Origin: Scolanthus callimorphus
Taxonomy: Eukaryota > Cnidaria > Anthozoa > Actiniaria > Edwardsiidae
Assembly (NCBI GenBank): GCA_033964015.1
Contig: CM066925.1
Span: forward strand, 8,788,204-8,852,203
Length of the DNA stretch: 64,000 nt
Direction of reading: 5' to 3'
Shown piece by piece: positions 18,480-31,384 of the stretch (the stretch's first letter is position 1; every line of letters begins with the position of its first letter). The notes below the pieces were generated by a model. That model worked only from the letters and a program-made list of their open reading frames with translations. It ran no database searches and was not told the DNA's origin. The position numbers and the translations under genes were made by a program.

Positions 18480-18670
18480 TGTCGATTTGCTGACGTTGCA
18501 AAAATTATTTTCCTCGATCATAAAAACTTGCAGATATTCGAGATTGTTCTCTTGGCCGCCATTTTGTTTTTGTTCCCCTGCGAGGGACCTGAAACGAGAT
18601 TCTAACACCACAGGGAGCCCGCGCGGATTTGCCATAAACACGATAGCACTTTCTTGATATGGATTAAACG
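18480..18670. repeat. Dispersed repeat, second copy
   Basis: Contains TTGGCCGCCATTTTGTTTTTG, GCGCGGATTTGCC and TTCTTGATATGG blocks shared with 11655-11860 and 32740-33058. Confidence 0.5.
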
Positions 18671-19847
18671 CGAGAAAAGCTCGTAATAGAAGTATTTTAC
18701 ATCTATCTCGTACCCAGGCGTTCTAGCGATTTTTAAGGCGAGAGCGACCGAGAGCGAGCTAGTAGTGCGAAAGACATCACGGGAAGGGCGAGCGGAAGAT
18801 CTCCAAATGAGCCTTCCCGTGGTTCTTTGCGACAGCGCCCGAGCTTTCCCGTGATGCATTGCGCGCCCTGAGACGCCTGGGTACGAGGCAGCGCTTGCAT
18901 TGAGTAGAGTTTCTGATCATATGGCAATGAATTGTATAAAAACAACAACACAAAGCAGGCCCGTAGGAAAGGGGGTTCGAGGGGTTTGAACGAACCTCCT
19001 CAGGCCAGAAAAACGAGATTTTGCTTAAAAAAACAGCTAGGAAACACAACAAAAATGCTATAAATACTGTGTAAATAATGTTTTCTCTGGAAAAATGAAA
19101 CGAACCCCCCTCCAAGGGCGTCAGCTACGGGCCTGCAAAGCAATGCATTATGCAATGCAAGATTAGTCCGAGTTCAAAAGAAATCACACTGTCATTGACG
19201 TGACAGGAGCGTAGCTACTGTACATGCAAAGTACACTCCAGCTGCGTACTAAAATTACGTACCCTACCGGTTTCTATGAAGCAATTTGTACGCCAATATT
19301 ATGTACTAAGCTTTAAAAAAAAAAACCTACACGTTTGAGTAACATTTGAAACAATTGACCGATCCCGCTTCATTGTTCTACTCCCTAGTTACTGTTGCTA
19401 CGACCCCTAAGCCTTGGATTCATGAGTTAGAATAAAGCAGGCCCGTTTTCTCATTTGCATTCGTTCTTCATTGTTCTTGAGAAAGATGCCTGCGTAGGAT
19501 GCTAAGCCAGCCGATTTGTGAAAATTAATCCCACACGTTTTACAAAGCTCGTTTATTCAAAAGAACTAAGGAATTTTGCGAATAATCCAGAAAAGACTAC
19601 TAATCAGCTTTTCGACGATAATGCGATTCGAGGCACATATTAATATATACGCCTGTATATATTGGCACTACAAAATATGCTAAGTGTCACACGCAAAACC
19701 AGCAAAACCACTGTAGTTTTAACGAGCTCTTTAGCCATACAAATGGACATTTCCCTACATTGTTCAAGCAATGAATCTTCGCTGCATAACGAGAAATCGT
19801 TTGTCTTGACAAAATAAATTGTTCACCTATGAACAGGGAGGCCATCA

Positions 19848-19995
19848 GGGCGAGAAATAGACGACTTGCATTCCCTTCTTTGGTGAACGTCCGTGAAAAC
19901 AAGCGCGTGAATTTTTATTTTTAAATTCACACGCTCGTTTTCACGCACTTTCACCAAAGAAGGGACTGCAAGCAGTCTTGGCGAGAAAATATACG
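19848..19995. mobile_element. MITE-like palindrome
   Basis: Arms around TTCCCTTCTTTGGTGAACG and CACCAAAGAAGGGACTGC enclose the hairpin CACGCGCTTGTTTTCAC-type core. It resembles the element at 22022-22222 in its AAGAAGGG/GCAAGCAGTC ends. Confidence 0.65.
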
Positions 19996-20034
19996 CTTGC
20001 TTTTCCCTCACCCTCACACTTCCTAGAGCCTGCG

Positions 20035-20215
20035 TGCGTAGCAAGTGTCCCGTGTGTTTTCAGGGAAACGAAATCCAGAGAAACAGAGCAGAAAGCGAAA
20101 AAGCGGCGAGAAGTTCGACGAGCGAGTTTTTAGGCCAGGCAAAAGTGGTGCGAGCGGAAGCGAGAGAGCGCGCGTTCCATGTCTCGCCCAGGCTCCAGTT
20201 CATTCACCACTTGTG
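20035..20215. repeat. Dispersed repeat (GAGAAACAGAG / GACGAGCGAG family)
   Basis: Shares AGCGGCGAGAAGTTCGACGA and GCGAGTTTTT with the two tandem copies at 30044-30257. It lies in the upstream region of the GPCR gene. Non-coding. Confidence 0.6.
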
Positions 20216-20555
20216 ATCGAAACTATCGGAATTAAATAATAATTTTGTAAGCTGTTTGTCGACGTTACCGAAGAAGAAACCCGTGTGTGAGAACCACGCC
20301 AGATTTGCTCAAAAGTAATCTCTTATGGATGTCAAATTAATACTACCCACAGTCCCTGGTTCAAGTTCCTTTTTTCTCCTGAGTTGCTCGTCGCGTCAGC
20401 GGGCGTGCATTGCAAGAGGAGGGTGTTGCGAGTTACGTCATCGCTTGTAATATTACACAAACTGAAATTACCATAACGACTGGTGGCTGATTGCAGCAGT
20501 AATTTTAGCAGTAGCAGCGCGCTACCAACACGCTACGGCTTCCAATAATCTGGCC

Positions 20556-21560
20556 ATGAATAGTGCTTGGGAAAACTCCACTGTGACTCTAGTGGTGGAA
20601 AATCAACTACACGAAAGGCCACTCGCCCTCATTGTGGTAGAAGTTGGAATACTGATGTTGATAAATGCATTGGCATTGATTGGAAACATTCTAATTTGTG
20701 CTTCGGTGTATCGCAAGCCATCTCTGCGAACTGTTACGAACATGTTTATCGTTTCTTTAGCTGTTTGTGATATCCTTATGGCAATCTCAGCAATGCCTCT
20801 TTCAGAAGGAGCGCTCATTATGGGACACTGGTATTACGGTAAAGTTGCTTGTCAAGTTCAAGGGTTCACCGTGCATTTGCTTGTGTTTCACTCAGTGCAA
20901 ATCATTATGTTAACGGCAATCAACAGAAACCTAAACGTCGTGAGGCCTATACTTTACAGAAGTATCTTCACTAAGAGAGCTACTTTGCTTATCATAGTTG
21001 GGGTTACCATTTTGTCTGCAGCATTCATGGCAGCCTTGGTGTTTTTCCTAACGTCATATTTCGTGTTTCATCCTGGGAAAGTGATTTGTGTTGTTACGTT
21101 CCGCTCGCTTGCCCAAAGCCGGTTGTACACTATATTATTTGCAGTTGTATTTATTGCTCTACCGTTTGTAGTAATATCAGTGTGTTATCTAAGAGTCATA
21201 CAAACAATTCGCCGGCACAGACGAGAGTTCGAATCAACCCGAGGGACTCACGATTCTAGTTCAGTCCTCTTACGCGAGGAGGATAAATTATCAAGGATTG
21301 TTCTAGCAATTATACTAGGCTTTGCGGCTTGTTGGGTACCCTGTGCCGCTATAGATGTGATCGACACGGCGACAGTTAATTGGCTTCCCAGACAGGTCTA
21401 TCTGCTGTATACATATCTGGGATATGGTTCTTGTATGATAAATCCTATTTTGTATGGCTGTATGAACAAGCAAGTGCGAAGAGAAATGCTGAGGCTTTTG
21501 TTATGTCGGAAAAGCAAGCAATTATCTTCAAATCGACGACAATTAACTGAAAAGACTTGA
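20556..21560 (+). CDS. Class A (rhodopsin-like) G-protein-coupled receptor, intronless
   Basis: A 334-residue seven-helix receptor in one exon, a normal length for the family. It would sit in the plasma membrane and signal through G proteins. The ligand cannot be read from sequence. Visible landmarks: N-glycosylation site NST at 7-9, GN at 43-44 (TM1), AVCD at 69-72 with Asp72 (TM2), Cys99 before TM3 and Cys178 in the second extracellular loop (the conserved disulfide pair), CWVP at 259-262 (TM6), NPILY at 296-300 (TM7), and a basic helix 8 ending Cys317 (possible palmitoylation). The TM3 end is NRN (123-125) where most class A receptors have DRY. Melatonin-type receptors have NRY, so that branch is a possible relative. 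The start codon follows a short leader and the whole frame is intact. Confidence 0.92.
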   Translation: MNSAWENSTVTLVVENQLHERPLALIVVEVGILMLINALALIGNILICASVYRKPSLRTVTNMFIVSLAVCDILMAISAMPLSEGALIMGHWYYGKVACQVQGFTVHLLVFHSVQIIMLTAINRNLNVVRPILYRSIFTKRATLLIIVGVTILSAAFMAALVFFLTSYFVFHPGKVICVVTFRSLAQSRLYTILFAVVFIALPFVVISVCYLRVIQTIRRHRREFESTRGTHDSSSVLLREEDKLSRIVLAIILGFAACWVPCAAIDVIDTATVNWLPRQVYLLYTYLGYGSCMINPILYGCMNKQVRREMLRLLLCRKSKQLSSNRRQLTEKT

Positions 21561-21586
21561 CTATGATAGCTAGCTCATAGCCCGTG

Positions 21587-21592
21587 AATAAA
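21587..21592 (+). terminator. Polyadenylation signal of the GPCR gene
   Basis: AATAAA lies 27 bases after the stop codon at 21558-21560, a typical position for a compact 3' UTR. Confidence 0.55.
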
Positions 21593-21816
21593 ACATTCGA
21601 AATGCACTCAGCTGTCATTTAAAATCCGCTTTGTGGGGATGATTGATATGAGATATTATATCAGGGTTATATCACATCAGTTATCCGATATCACTTATGA
21701 AGAAACACTTTATATGTAGATTTGACGAATGGCAATAGACCAATTTCGAGATATTAATATTTTTACTTCAGTCCGAGGCTCAGGGGAATAAATCAAGAGA
21801 AACCGCATTTATTTTT

Positions 21817-21841
21817 TGTCTGTCTGTCTGTCTGTCTGTCT
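21817..21841. repeat. (TGTC)n microsatellite
   Basis: About six TGTC units. Confidence 0.85.
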
Positions 21842-22021
21842 ATCGGCATCGAAAAATGAATAATTTATTTATTTTGTTTTATTCCTTGACCCTCGTATTC
21901 AAGTTTAATATATCTAAAGTGGTCTAGTGCAACTTCCAATGTTTCCGCATTTATAAATAACAGCGGCGCTATCAAAATTGGTTCATTCAGAGAACCCAAT
22001 TGCATGAAATTGTCCAGACAT

Positions 22022-22222
22022 GCTGTTGTAACAGTAGACTGCTTGCAGCCCCTTCTTCGGCAAACGTCCGTCGTAAATCGAGAGAATGTTTTTTACCCGC
22101 TACGCGCTTCAATTTGTAACTTGACACTGTAAACAAATCGAAGCGCGCCGCAAGGAATAAAAGTTCCCTCGATTTACGGACGTTCGCCGAAGAAGGGGCT
22201 GTAAGCAGTCTATTGTAACAGC
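22022..22222. mobile_element. About 200-bp MITE
   Basis: Termini TGTTGTAACAGTAGACTGC and complementary TCTATTGTAACAG are inverted. The arms continue through CAGCCCCTTCTTCGGC / GCCGAAGAAGGGGCTG and CGTCCGTCGTAAATCGAG / CTCGATTTACGGACG. Related to 19848-19995. Confidence 0.8.
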
Positions 22223-22224
22223 TT

Positions 22225-23150
22225 GTATTGCAACGTTGCGAAAAGTAGCACATTTTTTGCAATAAAATATTGCATTGCAAATATGGACGTGACACGCGCG
22301 ATTTTCGCTTCAACTCGCAACGCAACAAATATATTGCGTGTTGCAAGAAAAATTGACTCGTGCTTACAATTTAACAAGGAGGTTTTATTGCAAAATAAAA
22401 CCTTGGTGAAACGTGGCCTTTAGTTACGATTCAGCGGTATACATAATGATTGATAGCGTCTAAAAAATATATTTTAAAATGTCCTCGATAAATTTTTAAT
22501 GTTATACGTCCCCGTAAAAATTGGCTTGATTTGCCACCAAAAATATTTCACGTAGTCGAAATAAAAATCTAGTGACACTGACACACGATTGAAAATTGCA
22601 ATTTATTTCACTTTACTTTTCATAAACCGATTTTTATTGAAAATACTTAGACGTTGGGAGAAAAATCATTCTCAATTTGCATTTTCTATTTCCTTTTTTA
22701 TATCAAACCCGAATTAATAATGAATGAAATGCTCTCTGTGGCTTTGCCGTTGGTCAAGAGTCAGCCCCGCAGATTTTTTTCACAGAGAAATAAGTGTCTT
22801 GAGGTTGTGTATGCATTGCACTACAGTACTGCACTGAGGATTGGGGATATTTTTAAAGCTTGTGATGGCTTACACAGGATTTCAGGAGCAATGCCCCACT
22901 GTTTTTGTCCTCAACGGACGAGTGAAAACGAAGGACTGAGGGTGTGAGTGACTGTAGACTTATATTCAGTATTTTGGCATTCAATTTATTACTTTTCCAC
23001 TTCTTACTCTATTAACATCTGCTTCAACTTTAAATCAATACACCATGCATAGCTCGAGGGTTTTAGAGACGTATTTTAAATTTTAGAGTCCTAAAACGAC
23101 GACTAAAAAAAGATCGATACATAATCTAAACCACAGGCTACCCGCCACAT
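22225..23150. other. Intergenic, upstream of the NB-ARC gene
   Basis: A+T-rich DNA without a recognised gene. No TATA box or initiator was assigned. The first usable ATG of the next gene lies at 23238. Confidence 0.45.
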
Positions 23151-23237
23151 AGCGTGATCAAGTATCCAGACAACAGATCGACAACAGACAAAACAAAAAC
23201 CAGCGGGAACACGTCCGGCTTCCAAAGTCACGCCAAA

Positions 23238-24855
23238 ATGGCGGCCACGTTGTTGGCGTCTTCTAACGATTTTGATTCACTACTCCGAGGGATTTCAGGG
23301 CAGTATAGCAAACTTGAGGGACGAAACGTGGTACAGCTTACAAAACAGAAACTAGGAGGAGACTTTGAGTCGATCGGAGAGAATGATGTCTATTCTGTGC
23401 TCAAAATCTTGCACAAACAAGGTCAGATCTGGGAAAGCGAAACCCATTTGCTGGATGAATTTTACGCCGAGAAAACTGAGAAAAAACAAACGATCAAAGC
23501 CATGATTTCAAAGTACAATACTACTGCACCTAAAAAGCAGGATGAACTTGTGGGAAGAGAAAAGGACTTGAAAGCCATTGACAGGTTGTTGAAGAATAAA
23601 TATACTCGTGCAGTCAACTTGTTCGGTGATTCGGGGGTTGGCAAGACAACGCTGGCTAATGCAGAAGGCAAAATATTCTGCCAAACTGGTGGCTTTGAAC
23701 AGAAAAACGTTGACTTAAGAGCGCTGAACAATAATGAAACTGTGATAAGTGCATTTTCAGATTGCCTAAAGCTTCCTCTGTTTGCAGATTTGAATACAAA
23801 AAGAAGCATGATTATCGCACATTTCCAAGAACTTACAAAACCTTTGTTACTTGTAATTGATAATGTAGAACAACTTCTCCAGAAAGCTACTGACACTGAA
23901 AAAGAAAACCGTAGTGAGTTTATTAGTTTGATATCTGATATTATGAATTCGCCTGCTGCCAAAAAAGGAGACATGAAACTCTTATTGACTTCTCGGAGTA
24001 AATTCCTTGAGCCAACTTTGAAAGGCTTTTCAGAAGTACCTGTGAAGGTTTGGGAAAGAGGAGTGTCTACTGGCTTCATAGCAGACAAAGGAAGACTTTC
24101 TCAGGAAGAAAAGGAAAATGAGCAAAATGCTATACAAGAAATTGCAGAAAAGTGTAAAAACAATCCATATTTGCTTCAAGGCTTTTCTCAAATGATGAGG
24201 GAAGGCCATCTAACACCTACACAACAATTGCATAAAGTAGAGGAACAGTTATCTGATCCAGACATACCAGACCAGTTTGCTTGCATGAATGTTATCTTTG
24301 AGTCCTTGCCTAGTATTCACCTGAAAGAAGTGGCTATTAAAGTGGCATTGTTCCAAAGGCAGTTTCCAGTCTCTGCTGCTATGAAAGTTGCAAATCTAGC
24401 TACACTTTCTGATGCTAATTTTGACTTGGAAATTCTTGCAGGGCACAAACTTTTATCTGTCATTGATTCAGATGATAAAACAGTAGAGCGTATGTATGAT
24501 ATACATGCAATATTTCATGAGTTTGTTGACATTGTTATAAGCAATAGCCCAAAATATCTTAATGCCTATAAAGCTGGGGAGGTGCTCTTCTTCCAACATT
24601 TTACTGAAAAACTGATGCACCTGTCAGAACTTTTAGAAACTGATTTTGTCAAGGCCTACACTGAACTTGGCATAGACCAAGCTAACTATGACCTTGTTAT
24701 GGCCATTGCAAGCCAGAAGGAGAGTATGGGGTTTCTCCTTTATTCTGAGGAGTACCACAAGTCTGCCCTGATATCAATGGTGTTTGAAGCCTTGAAAGAT
24801 GAAAAAGAGAGGCGGGCATTATACAGGAACTGGGCAGACCTTGCTGAAAAGGAAG
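23238..24855 (+). CDS. Exon 1: DED-like N-terminus and NB-ARC ATPase
   Basis: The start at 23238 is chosen because AAAATGG is a good initiation context; an upstream open frame has only a GTG. Residues about 10-95 (FDSLLRGISGQ, then DVYSVLKILHKQGQI and HLLDEFY) follow the helix pattern of a death-effector domain. NB-ARC motifs: VGREKDL at 105-111, Walker A GDSGVGKTT at 130-138 (Lys136), Walker B LLLVIDN with Asp208, sensor LLLTSRS at 248-254, a NPYLLQGFS helix in place of GLPL, and YDIH at 420-423 in place of MHD. Donor GGAAG/GTAAGA, phase 1. Confidence 0.9.
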
Positions 24856-27619
24856 GTAAGACAGAAAGTTATGACCGGGAGGGGGGGGGGGGGGGGGGTC
24901 TTCCATACCTCATCGGGTGGGGTGCTCATCATATCTTTTATGGGTTAAAATTTGGGTTCAAGGTATCTTTTAGGTATCAGACTAAAAAATGTTAATTTTC
25001 CCACAAAATGGTATCTTTTAGGGTGCAGTTTGCCATGAAAATATGAGACGCTAGTGCAGGTAGCCTGTATTCCCAGCCGTTGTTTCTTGTGTGATCATGG
25101 CTAGAATTTAAAAGCCATGTTGAAAATGTTTTAGGGGTTAAAACTCTAGTTGACCACCCTAGATTGGTACCTTTTAGGGTTGAAATTTCATTTTCCTGAC
25201 AAGCACAACAACATATGTGAGTATATGGGAGTAGCATATGACCCCCTTTATAGAAAATATGCAAAATTAATATAAAATACTACATAATGCAAACAAATGT
25301 TTTCACATTTCTCAAAAATGAAAAGATAAATGCATAAGTGCAGTTTGGAATTGGAATTGGACACTTTTAAGGGGGTCAAGCCAGACAAAAGGGGCTTGCA
25401 CAACAATGCAAGCGAAATGTAGCCAAAAACACAAGGTACGTACATGGTAGAGTAACATTAGTGATGGACTGAAAAAGGCTTTTACGCCTGTTTTTAGGGG
25501 GTATAATTTAGTTAAGATAACAATCAGAAACACAATGTTCCTAATGCCCTTGTCTTGATTTTGTCTTGCTTTTACTTGGTTTGATTTTAGGATTAAAATG
25601 AAGGATAAACAATGCAACAATGTTGCCGCAACATTTCATGGACATATGTTTTCACAATGTGTCAGTGACACATCAGGTAGTGCCCCCCCCCCCCCTCTCA
25701 GAAATTCTGACATAATAATTAAGTTAGAGAATTTATGCTTTAATTTCTTGGGACTTTTGATCTGCCCATCCACACATGCCAGAAACATTGTGATTGCACG
25801 TAGGGTTGAGCAGAGAAGGTTAAAAGTGGGTGTGCTTTTTCAAATAGTCAAGAGCCACCTTAAAGTCTCAGTAAAAGGGAAAACATGGAATGTTTTAAAT
25901 TGAATTACACAATACTTGTCTGAGAAAGCTTTAATAATCTACTCAAAATCAATTAGTGTGGTATTTAGAAAAATCTCTTTTAGGAAAGGGGATCACAGCT
26001 CTACATCTGGTTTCCATAGAAACAGCAGGGAATGATTTTTTAAGCTGGGGTAAGGGTCTAAGCAGTGAAACTTGGTTATGAAATATTAATTTGATAGCAG
26101 TATGCCATGAATAAGTCCCCCTCTCTGGAAAAAGTTATGAGCAATAGGGTGCTCAGAGCGGTTAGTGTTCACTTATTTTCTTCTAAGGCCAGTTTTAGAC
26201 GTTCAACCTAATTCTTGTCACTCTATGGAACTCTAAAAGTAAATTTCCCATTGTTTAGTTAGTGAGAGCTATCGTCTTGAGCTCATTTGCATTAGGAACG
26301 GCACTATCTGACTTACCAATGCTGCGCGCTACTGCCGTGCTAAATTACAATTTTGAATCCTTTCAGCGCTCCTTAATTCAGGGCTGTGATCTTCTCCATT
26401 GGCCAGACAGATTATATTAACATCATAAAATCACTTGTATTGAAATAACTTGTTTTCACTCGCTAATAAACCCAGTCAATTTAGTGTGATAGAATTAAGT
26501 TCGAAATTTAAAACGGGCCTAAGCAAAATTGGTAGGTACCTGTATACTCCAATGGAAATATCTGTTCCAGCCAACGCAACAAATTACAAATTTGAAGCCT
26601 AAATTTTGTAAAAAAATATGTGGTTTCATGTCTGAACTGGATAAAATTTTCTGTAGCTTTGCTTGCATACTGTTTCTTTTTATGTTTTTTATGTCCGGCA
26701 CCTTGGACGCAGATGAAAATTGGGTCTGAGGCGAGTGACAAAGCCAGGGAGATGGGGTAGGGGTAGGAGGGAGAAAAACTCCAACATGGCTTGACCTAAG
26801 CTGCTTTTTGTATGTTTAGGAAAATGGCTTTCATGTGCGCAGTTGCGTTGCTGGGAGTCATTGCCGGAGGCAGACCTGGTTGGTCCAGAAGAGGGTTTGA
26901 ATGTCCTCAAAAAGGCAAAACACTGCTTAGACCAAGCAAAATTGTTGGGTAGCGCTCCTGAGAAATACAGGGCAGTGGAGGGGCTCTATCTTCAGTGCCA
27001 CGGTCGAATGAAGTGGATGAGAGGCGAAATGATCCCAGATCCGGAGGAATGCAAGAAGATCCAAGGAACAAGCATGAAAGAGCTCGAGCAGTCACTCGTG
27101 ATCAGGAGAGAGCAACTTGGTGACCATACCCTTACGGCTCGTACGCTGAACTTGATGGGGAACAGCTATATGGCAATGGATGAGCCGAACAAGGGGTTAA
27201 AATGGTGAGAGAATTTGAAATAGATTTTTCCCGGGGGGGGGGGGAGGGGACTCTAAGGTTAAAATGCTTGGGGTGACCGTCGGGAAACTCTAAAAAATAT
27301 CTGGTGGGAAAAATTTTCCACCCTAAAAAATACCCCTCAGTCTGAAAATACCCTACAAAATACCAACAATTTTGACAGATTAAATTTTATTCTGGGCGTT
27401 TATTTGATATACATCAAATGTATCTTCTCGAGTTTCAAATACACTATCTATCATTCTTTCAAATCTTTTGAACCTACCGTGTGTACCTTATTTGCGTGAG
27501 AACTCCCTAAAAAATAGCTATTTTTTCTTACAATACCGTTTTTTATTTTCGAACCCCTAAAAATACCAGATCGCCGATTTCAATCCCTAAAAAATGCGAC
27601 GGTCACCTCTAGCATTCGA

Positions 27620-27667
<48 letters not shown>

Positions 27668-30600
27668 TTTATTTAAAAATCGTATTGAAGCCCGTAGGCT
27701 CAATTACACAATTGTTTACAACCTGTAAAAGAGGCATGAAACTATATATATACATTTTATAATAAATATAATATCAATTTCTATAGAAAACACCTAATAT
27801 TCATTAAAATGTGCTAAAATCTATAAAAACAGTCCATCTATTCATTCATTATTTAGCCATGGCAAAAATGAAGGAATTCCTAGTCCTGTTGGTACGTAGA
27901 TGTGGCATGGCATATTTACGGTTGCGCCTTAGGTTATACCAGAAACATATAACTCACTTATATGTTTCTGGTTATACGCTTTATCGTTACGTGGTGGAAG
28001 CAAACTGTGGAGTTTGTTTTTTTTTCATCAGACTATAGGGAGTCCCCCCGGGAGATTTTTACGCTCACTGTTGGTTTGACTATAGCTAGGGGACACATGG
28101 AGCGCGCAACATTATGTTCCTCATGTTTCCTCGAGTGGCTAAACATCGCCTGTGACTCAGAAAGACACTTTTTTGTCTTGGCGACAAAGATTTTCGCGCG
28201 CAATGTTTCTCGCGTGGCTATATTGGAAAACATGAAGGAAACTTGTGTCCGGCTATACAATGTTACGCGCTACATGTGTCCTAGTTTAGCCAGGGCTTAT
28301 GAACGAACGTAGTTCGAGGTTGGTAAGAGCTTGTTTTAATAGGGGTTTTTCACAATTCTGCGAGCTCTGCGCCACCTATAAGAAGCTTCTGTCAATCAAA
28401 CGAGTAAGCAGCTCTAGGTGATTTGACGCAGGCTTTGAGAGAGTTTTTGAACTAAATAAGGTGTCAAAACCAAATTTTCCACCATAAAATTCAAACGAAA
28501 CCTAGCGAAAATCCGTGCGCCTGTATTGAAAGGTTTGCTTGATTGACGGAGGCCAAAGTTTGTTGTTTGGGAGCTCGCAGAATTATGAAATTCGTAGTAA
28601 CGATAGATAATCCCTTTTCAGTTATGAGGAAGCAATGGCGATGAAAAGACGGCTAGTAGGAAGCGACAAACACTGGGAATGCCTACCTATTACAATCAAA
28701 TGGCTGCGGTGTATGAGAGATTTGGCGCCATTGAAGAGGAGAAATATGAAAAAAGCACCTTCAAAATGTTCAAGTCTAGGAAGAAGATGACAGAGTACTA
28801 CACTAAAGCTAAAGAATGGATAGTGAAAGCGATTGCCTTGCAGAAAGAGCTAGGCGTTAGCGAGACTGAACATACCGCTACGTTCCAGAGGAACTTAGCT
28901 AATATTCTAGTAGCTCTGGGTGACTATGACGCCGCGCTTGAGAGTGCAAAGGAGTCATGCAAACGGCGTCAGGAACAGCTGGGAACCCATCCAGAGACCG
29001 CCAGGATATTGTACTTGATTGGGATTATTCACGAGTGGAGGAGAGACAAACGTGAGGCGCTTGAAGCTTATCGACAGGCTTTTGACGTCGAAGAGGCATT
29101 GGCTGAAGATAATCATAGCGTTGTGAGGTACGCTATTAGAGAAAGACTTCTGAAGATGTGCAAGTATCTGAAAGAGACCAAGTTGTTAGGAGAATACGAG
29201 TCCAGGATACAGCAAATAAAGGAACACGAAGGGGTAAGAGGATGAAAGGGGTAGAAGTGGGATCCTGTGCCGCTGAACCACAGGGAGCTCACCTTTATTA
29301 CCAAGAAAATAATATTTCCATTTTTCGCTGAAAAGCGAAAAGCGAAATGATGTCTATCTTCTCTGCGCTGCGTTCTTGGTCTTTCCTGATTGGCTAATTA
29401 TGCTTTGCCCAGGCTCGCCCACCAGGGCCTCGATACCACGAAATGGCTTCCGTCTGGCGCTAACCTCTTTAAAAGAGACAAGGATGAAACAATTTTAAGT
29501 AGGCCTCTGAAAACGCTTCTTAAAAATAGAAGGTTTAGGAATTGTCGCCCAAAACTCGAGAGAGCTATTGACTAATGATTGCTTTGAAAGTCACTTCCTA
29601 TTTTTCTTGGTGAAGGTGGACTCCCCTCCGAGAATAAAAAAATTAGTTCAGTAACAGTGTTGTAGAGCATATTGTTTAAAAACAAACCCTGTTTTAGCGA
29701 GAACGTAAGCAGTTTTGCCAAGAATCAGTGAAAATCTGCAAAAAATAATAATAAAAAATGATATCCTGTTCCAGAAAAAGAAGCGAATCTTGGTATCCTG
29801 CGAAGCAAGCATTCCGTGTGTTTTGGCACATGAAAGTCAAGGTCGTGGGTTCGAATCCCACTGGGGTCACTTGAATTTTTTTTCTTTGTACATTACCAAG
29901 GAACTAATTGTTGTGACCCCGTGGTGATTCGGTAGTATTTCTCTTAAGGCAAAGTATTGCCGGGAAAAATACTTACATAGGCTGTAAAGCCGCCATTAGC
30001 ATCTCATCACAACTTCACAATTCATCTCGTGTGTTCTGAGGGAAAAGAAACCCAGAGAAACAGAGGAGAAAGCGGCGAGAAGTTCAACGAGCGAGTTTTT
30101 GGCCGCGCGAAAATGGGGCGAGCGCAAAAAAATGGACGGGCAGGGAGGGGGTGAGCGCAAAAAGGACGGACGGGGAGGGAAAAGAAACCCAGAGAAACAG
30201 AGGAGAAAGCGGCGAGAAGTTCGACGAGCGAGTTTTTGGCCGCGCGAAAATGGGGCGAGCCCCCCTCCCTTCTTTATTTTTCGCATGGCCCAATCTCAAC
30301 CGACTTAGTTGTCGCGAAACTCCAGTTACTACGGATTTCGCCGAACCGTTGTGCGCGTCGAAAAAAAACGTCTACAATTCTGCCCACTCGGACTTATATG
30401 TTTTTGTCTGCATTCCTTTCTTCGCGGGCCGGCATGTTCTTCTAAACCTTCTCTGAGAGACCTGAAAACTGGCAATGTCTATGAAATATTCTGCTGTTCT
30501 GCTGTGGCCCATAGAAAGTTGCTTTTCTTTCATATTCCAGGATTGTATTAAAAGGCGACTTTCTCATACGATTCAGTCGTGACGGTTATTTTCAAGAACA

Positions 30601-31349
30601 CGTAAGCCTATGAAGAAAGAAATGCAGACGAAAACATGTGCCCGAACGAGCAGAATCGTATACGTTTGTTTCGACGTGCACCACAGTTCGGTGAAATCCG
30701 CAGTACAGCTGTCACAGAGATAGAACACTGGCGATTCCTGCAGCACGAGTTTCAGCAGTCGCAAGAGTCGCAGTGTGTCGCAGAAGTCGCAAACGGCACA
30801 GGTTTCCATATAGTTGCAGCAGTCGCAACTGTCGCAGAACAACTACAGTGGTACCTCTATTTAGTGACCACCTATTAAGCGGCCACCCTCTATTAAGCGG
30901 TCACGAAATCCTACGGACGTTACCATTTTTGTGACACAAAATGTTGTGACAATTGATAACAACAGGAAACTCTTCTTTAATCTTTGCTGTGACAAGCTTA
31001 CAAGTCGCTAATGCAACTCAAACATCGGGCGAGCGAAATTACCGTGCAAAAGTGAATGCCTTTTTTTGTACTTCCACCATAAGCGGCCAGCCTCTATTAA
31101 GCGGCCACTTTCCTCGATCCTGAGGTTGGCCTCTTAATAGAGGTACCACTGTATTTTCACGGCACCTGCAACGGCTGCATCTAGTTAGAAAACTGGGCTT
31201 TAAGCTTGGTCTCCATGTAGTCGTATCAGTCGTCCCAATCGTGTCAGTCGACCGTGAAACAATAGAATAATTCCAATTTCTATTATTTCACGGTCGACTG
31301 ATACGACTGGGACGACTGATACGACTATATGGAAACCAGGCTTAAGAGA

Positions 31350-31384
<35 letters not shown>

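Noticed and set aside
23462..24088. 208-codon ORF antisense to NB-ARC exon 1
   Set aside because: It is the shadow of a well-supported coding exon, with no domain or splice signals of its own.
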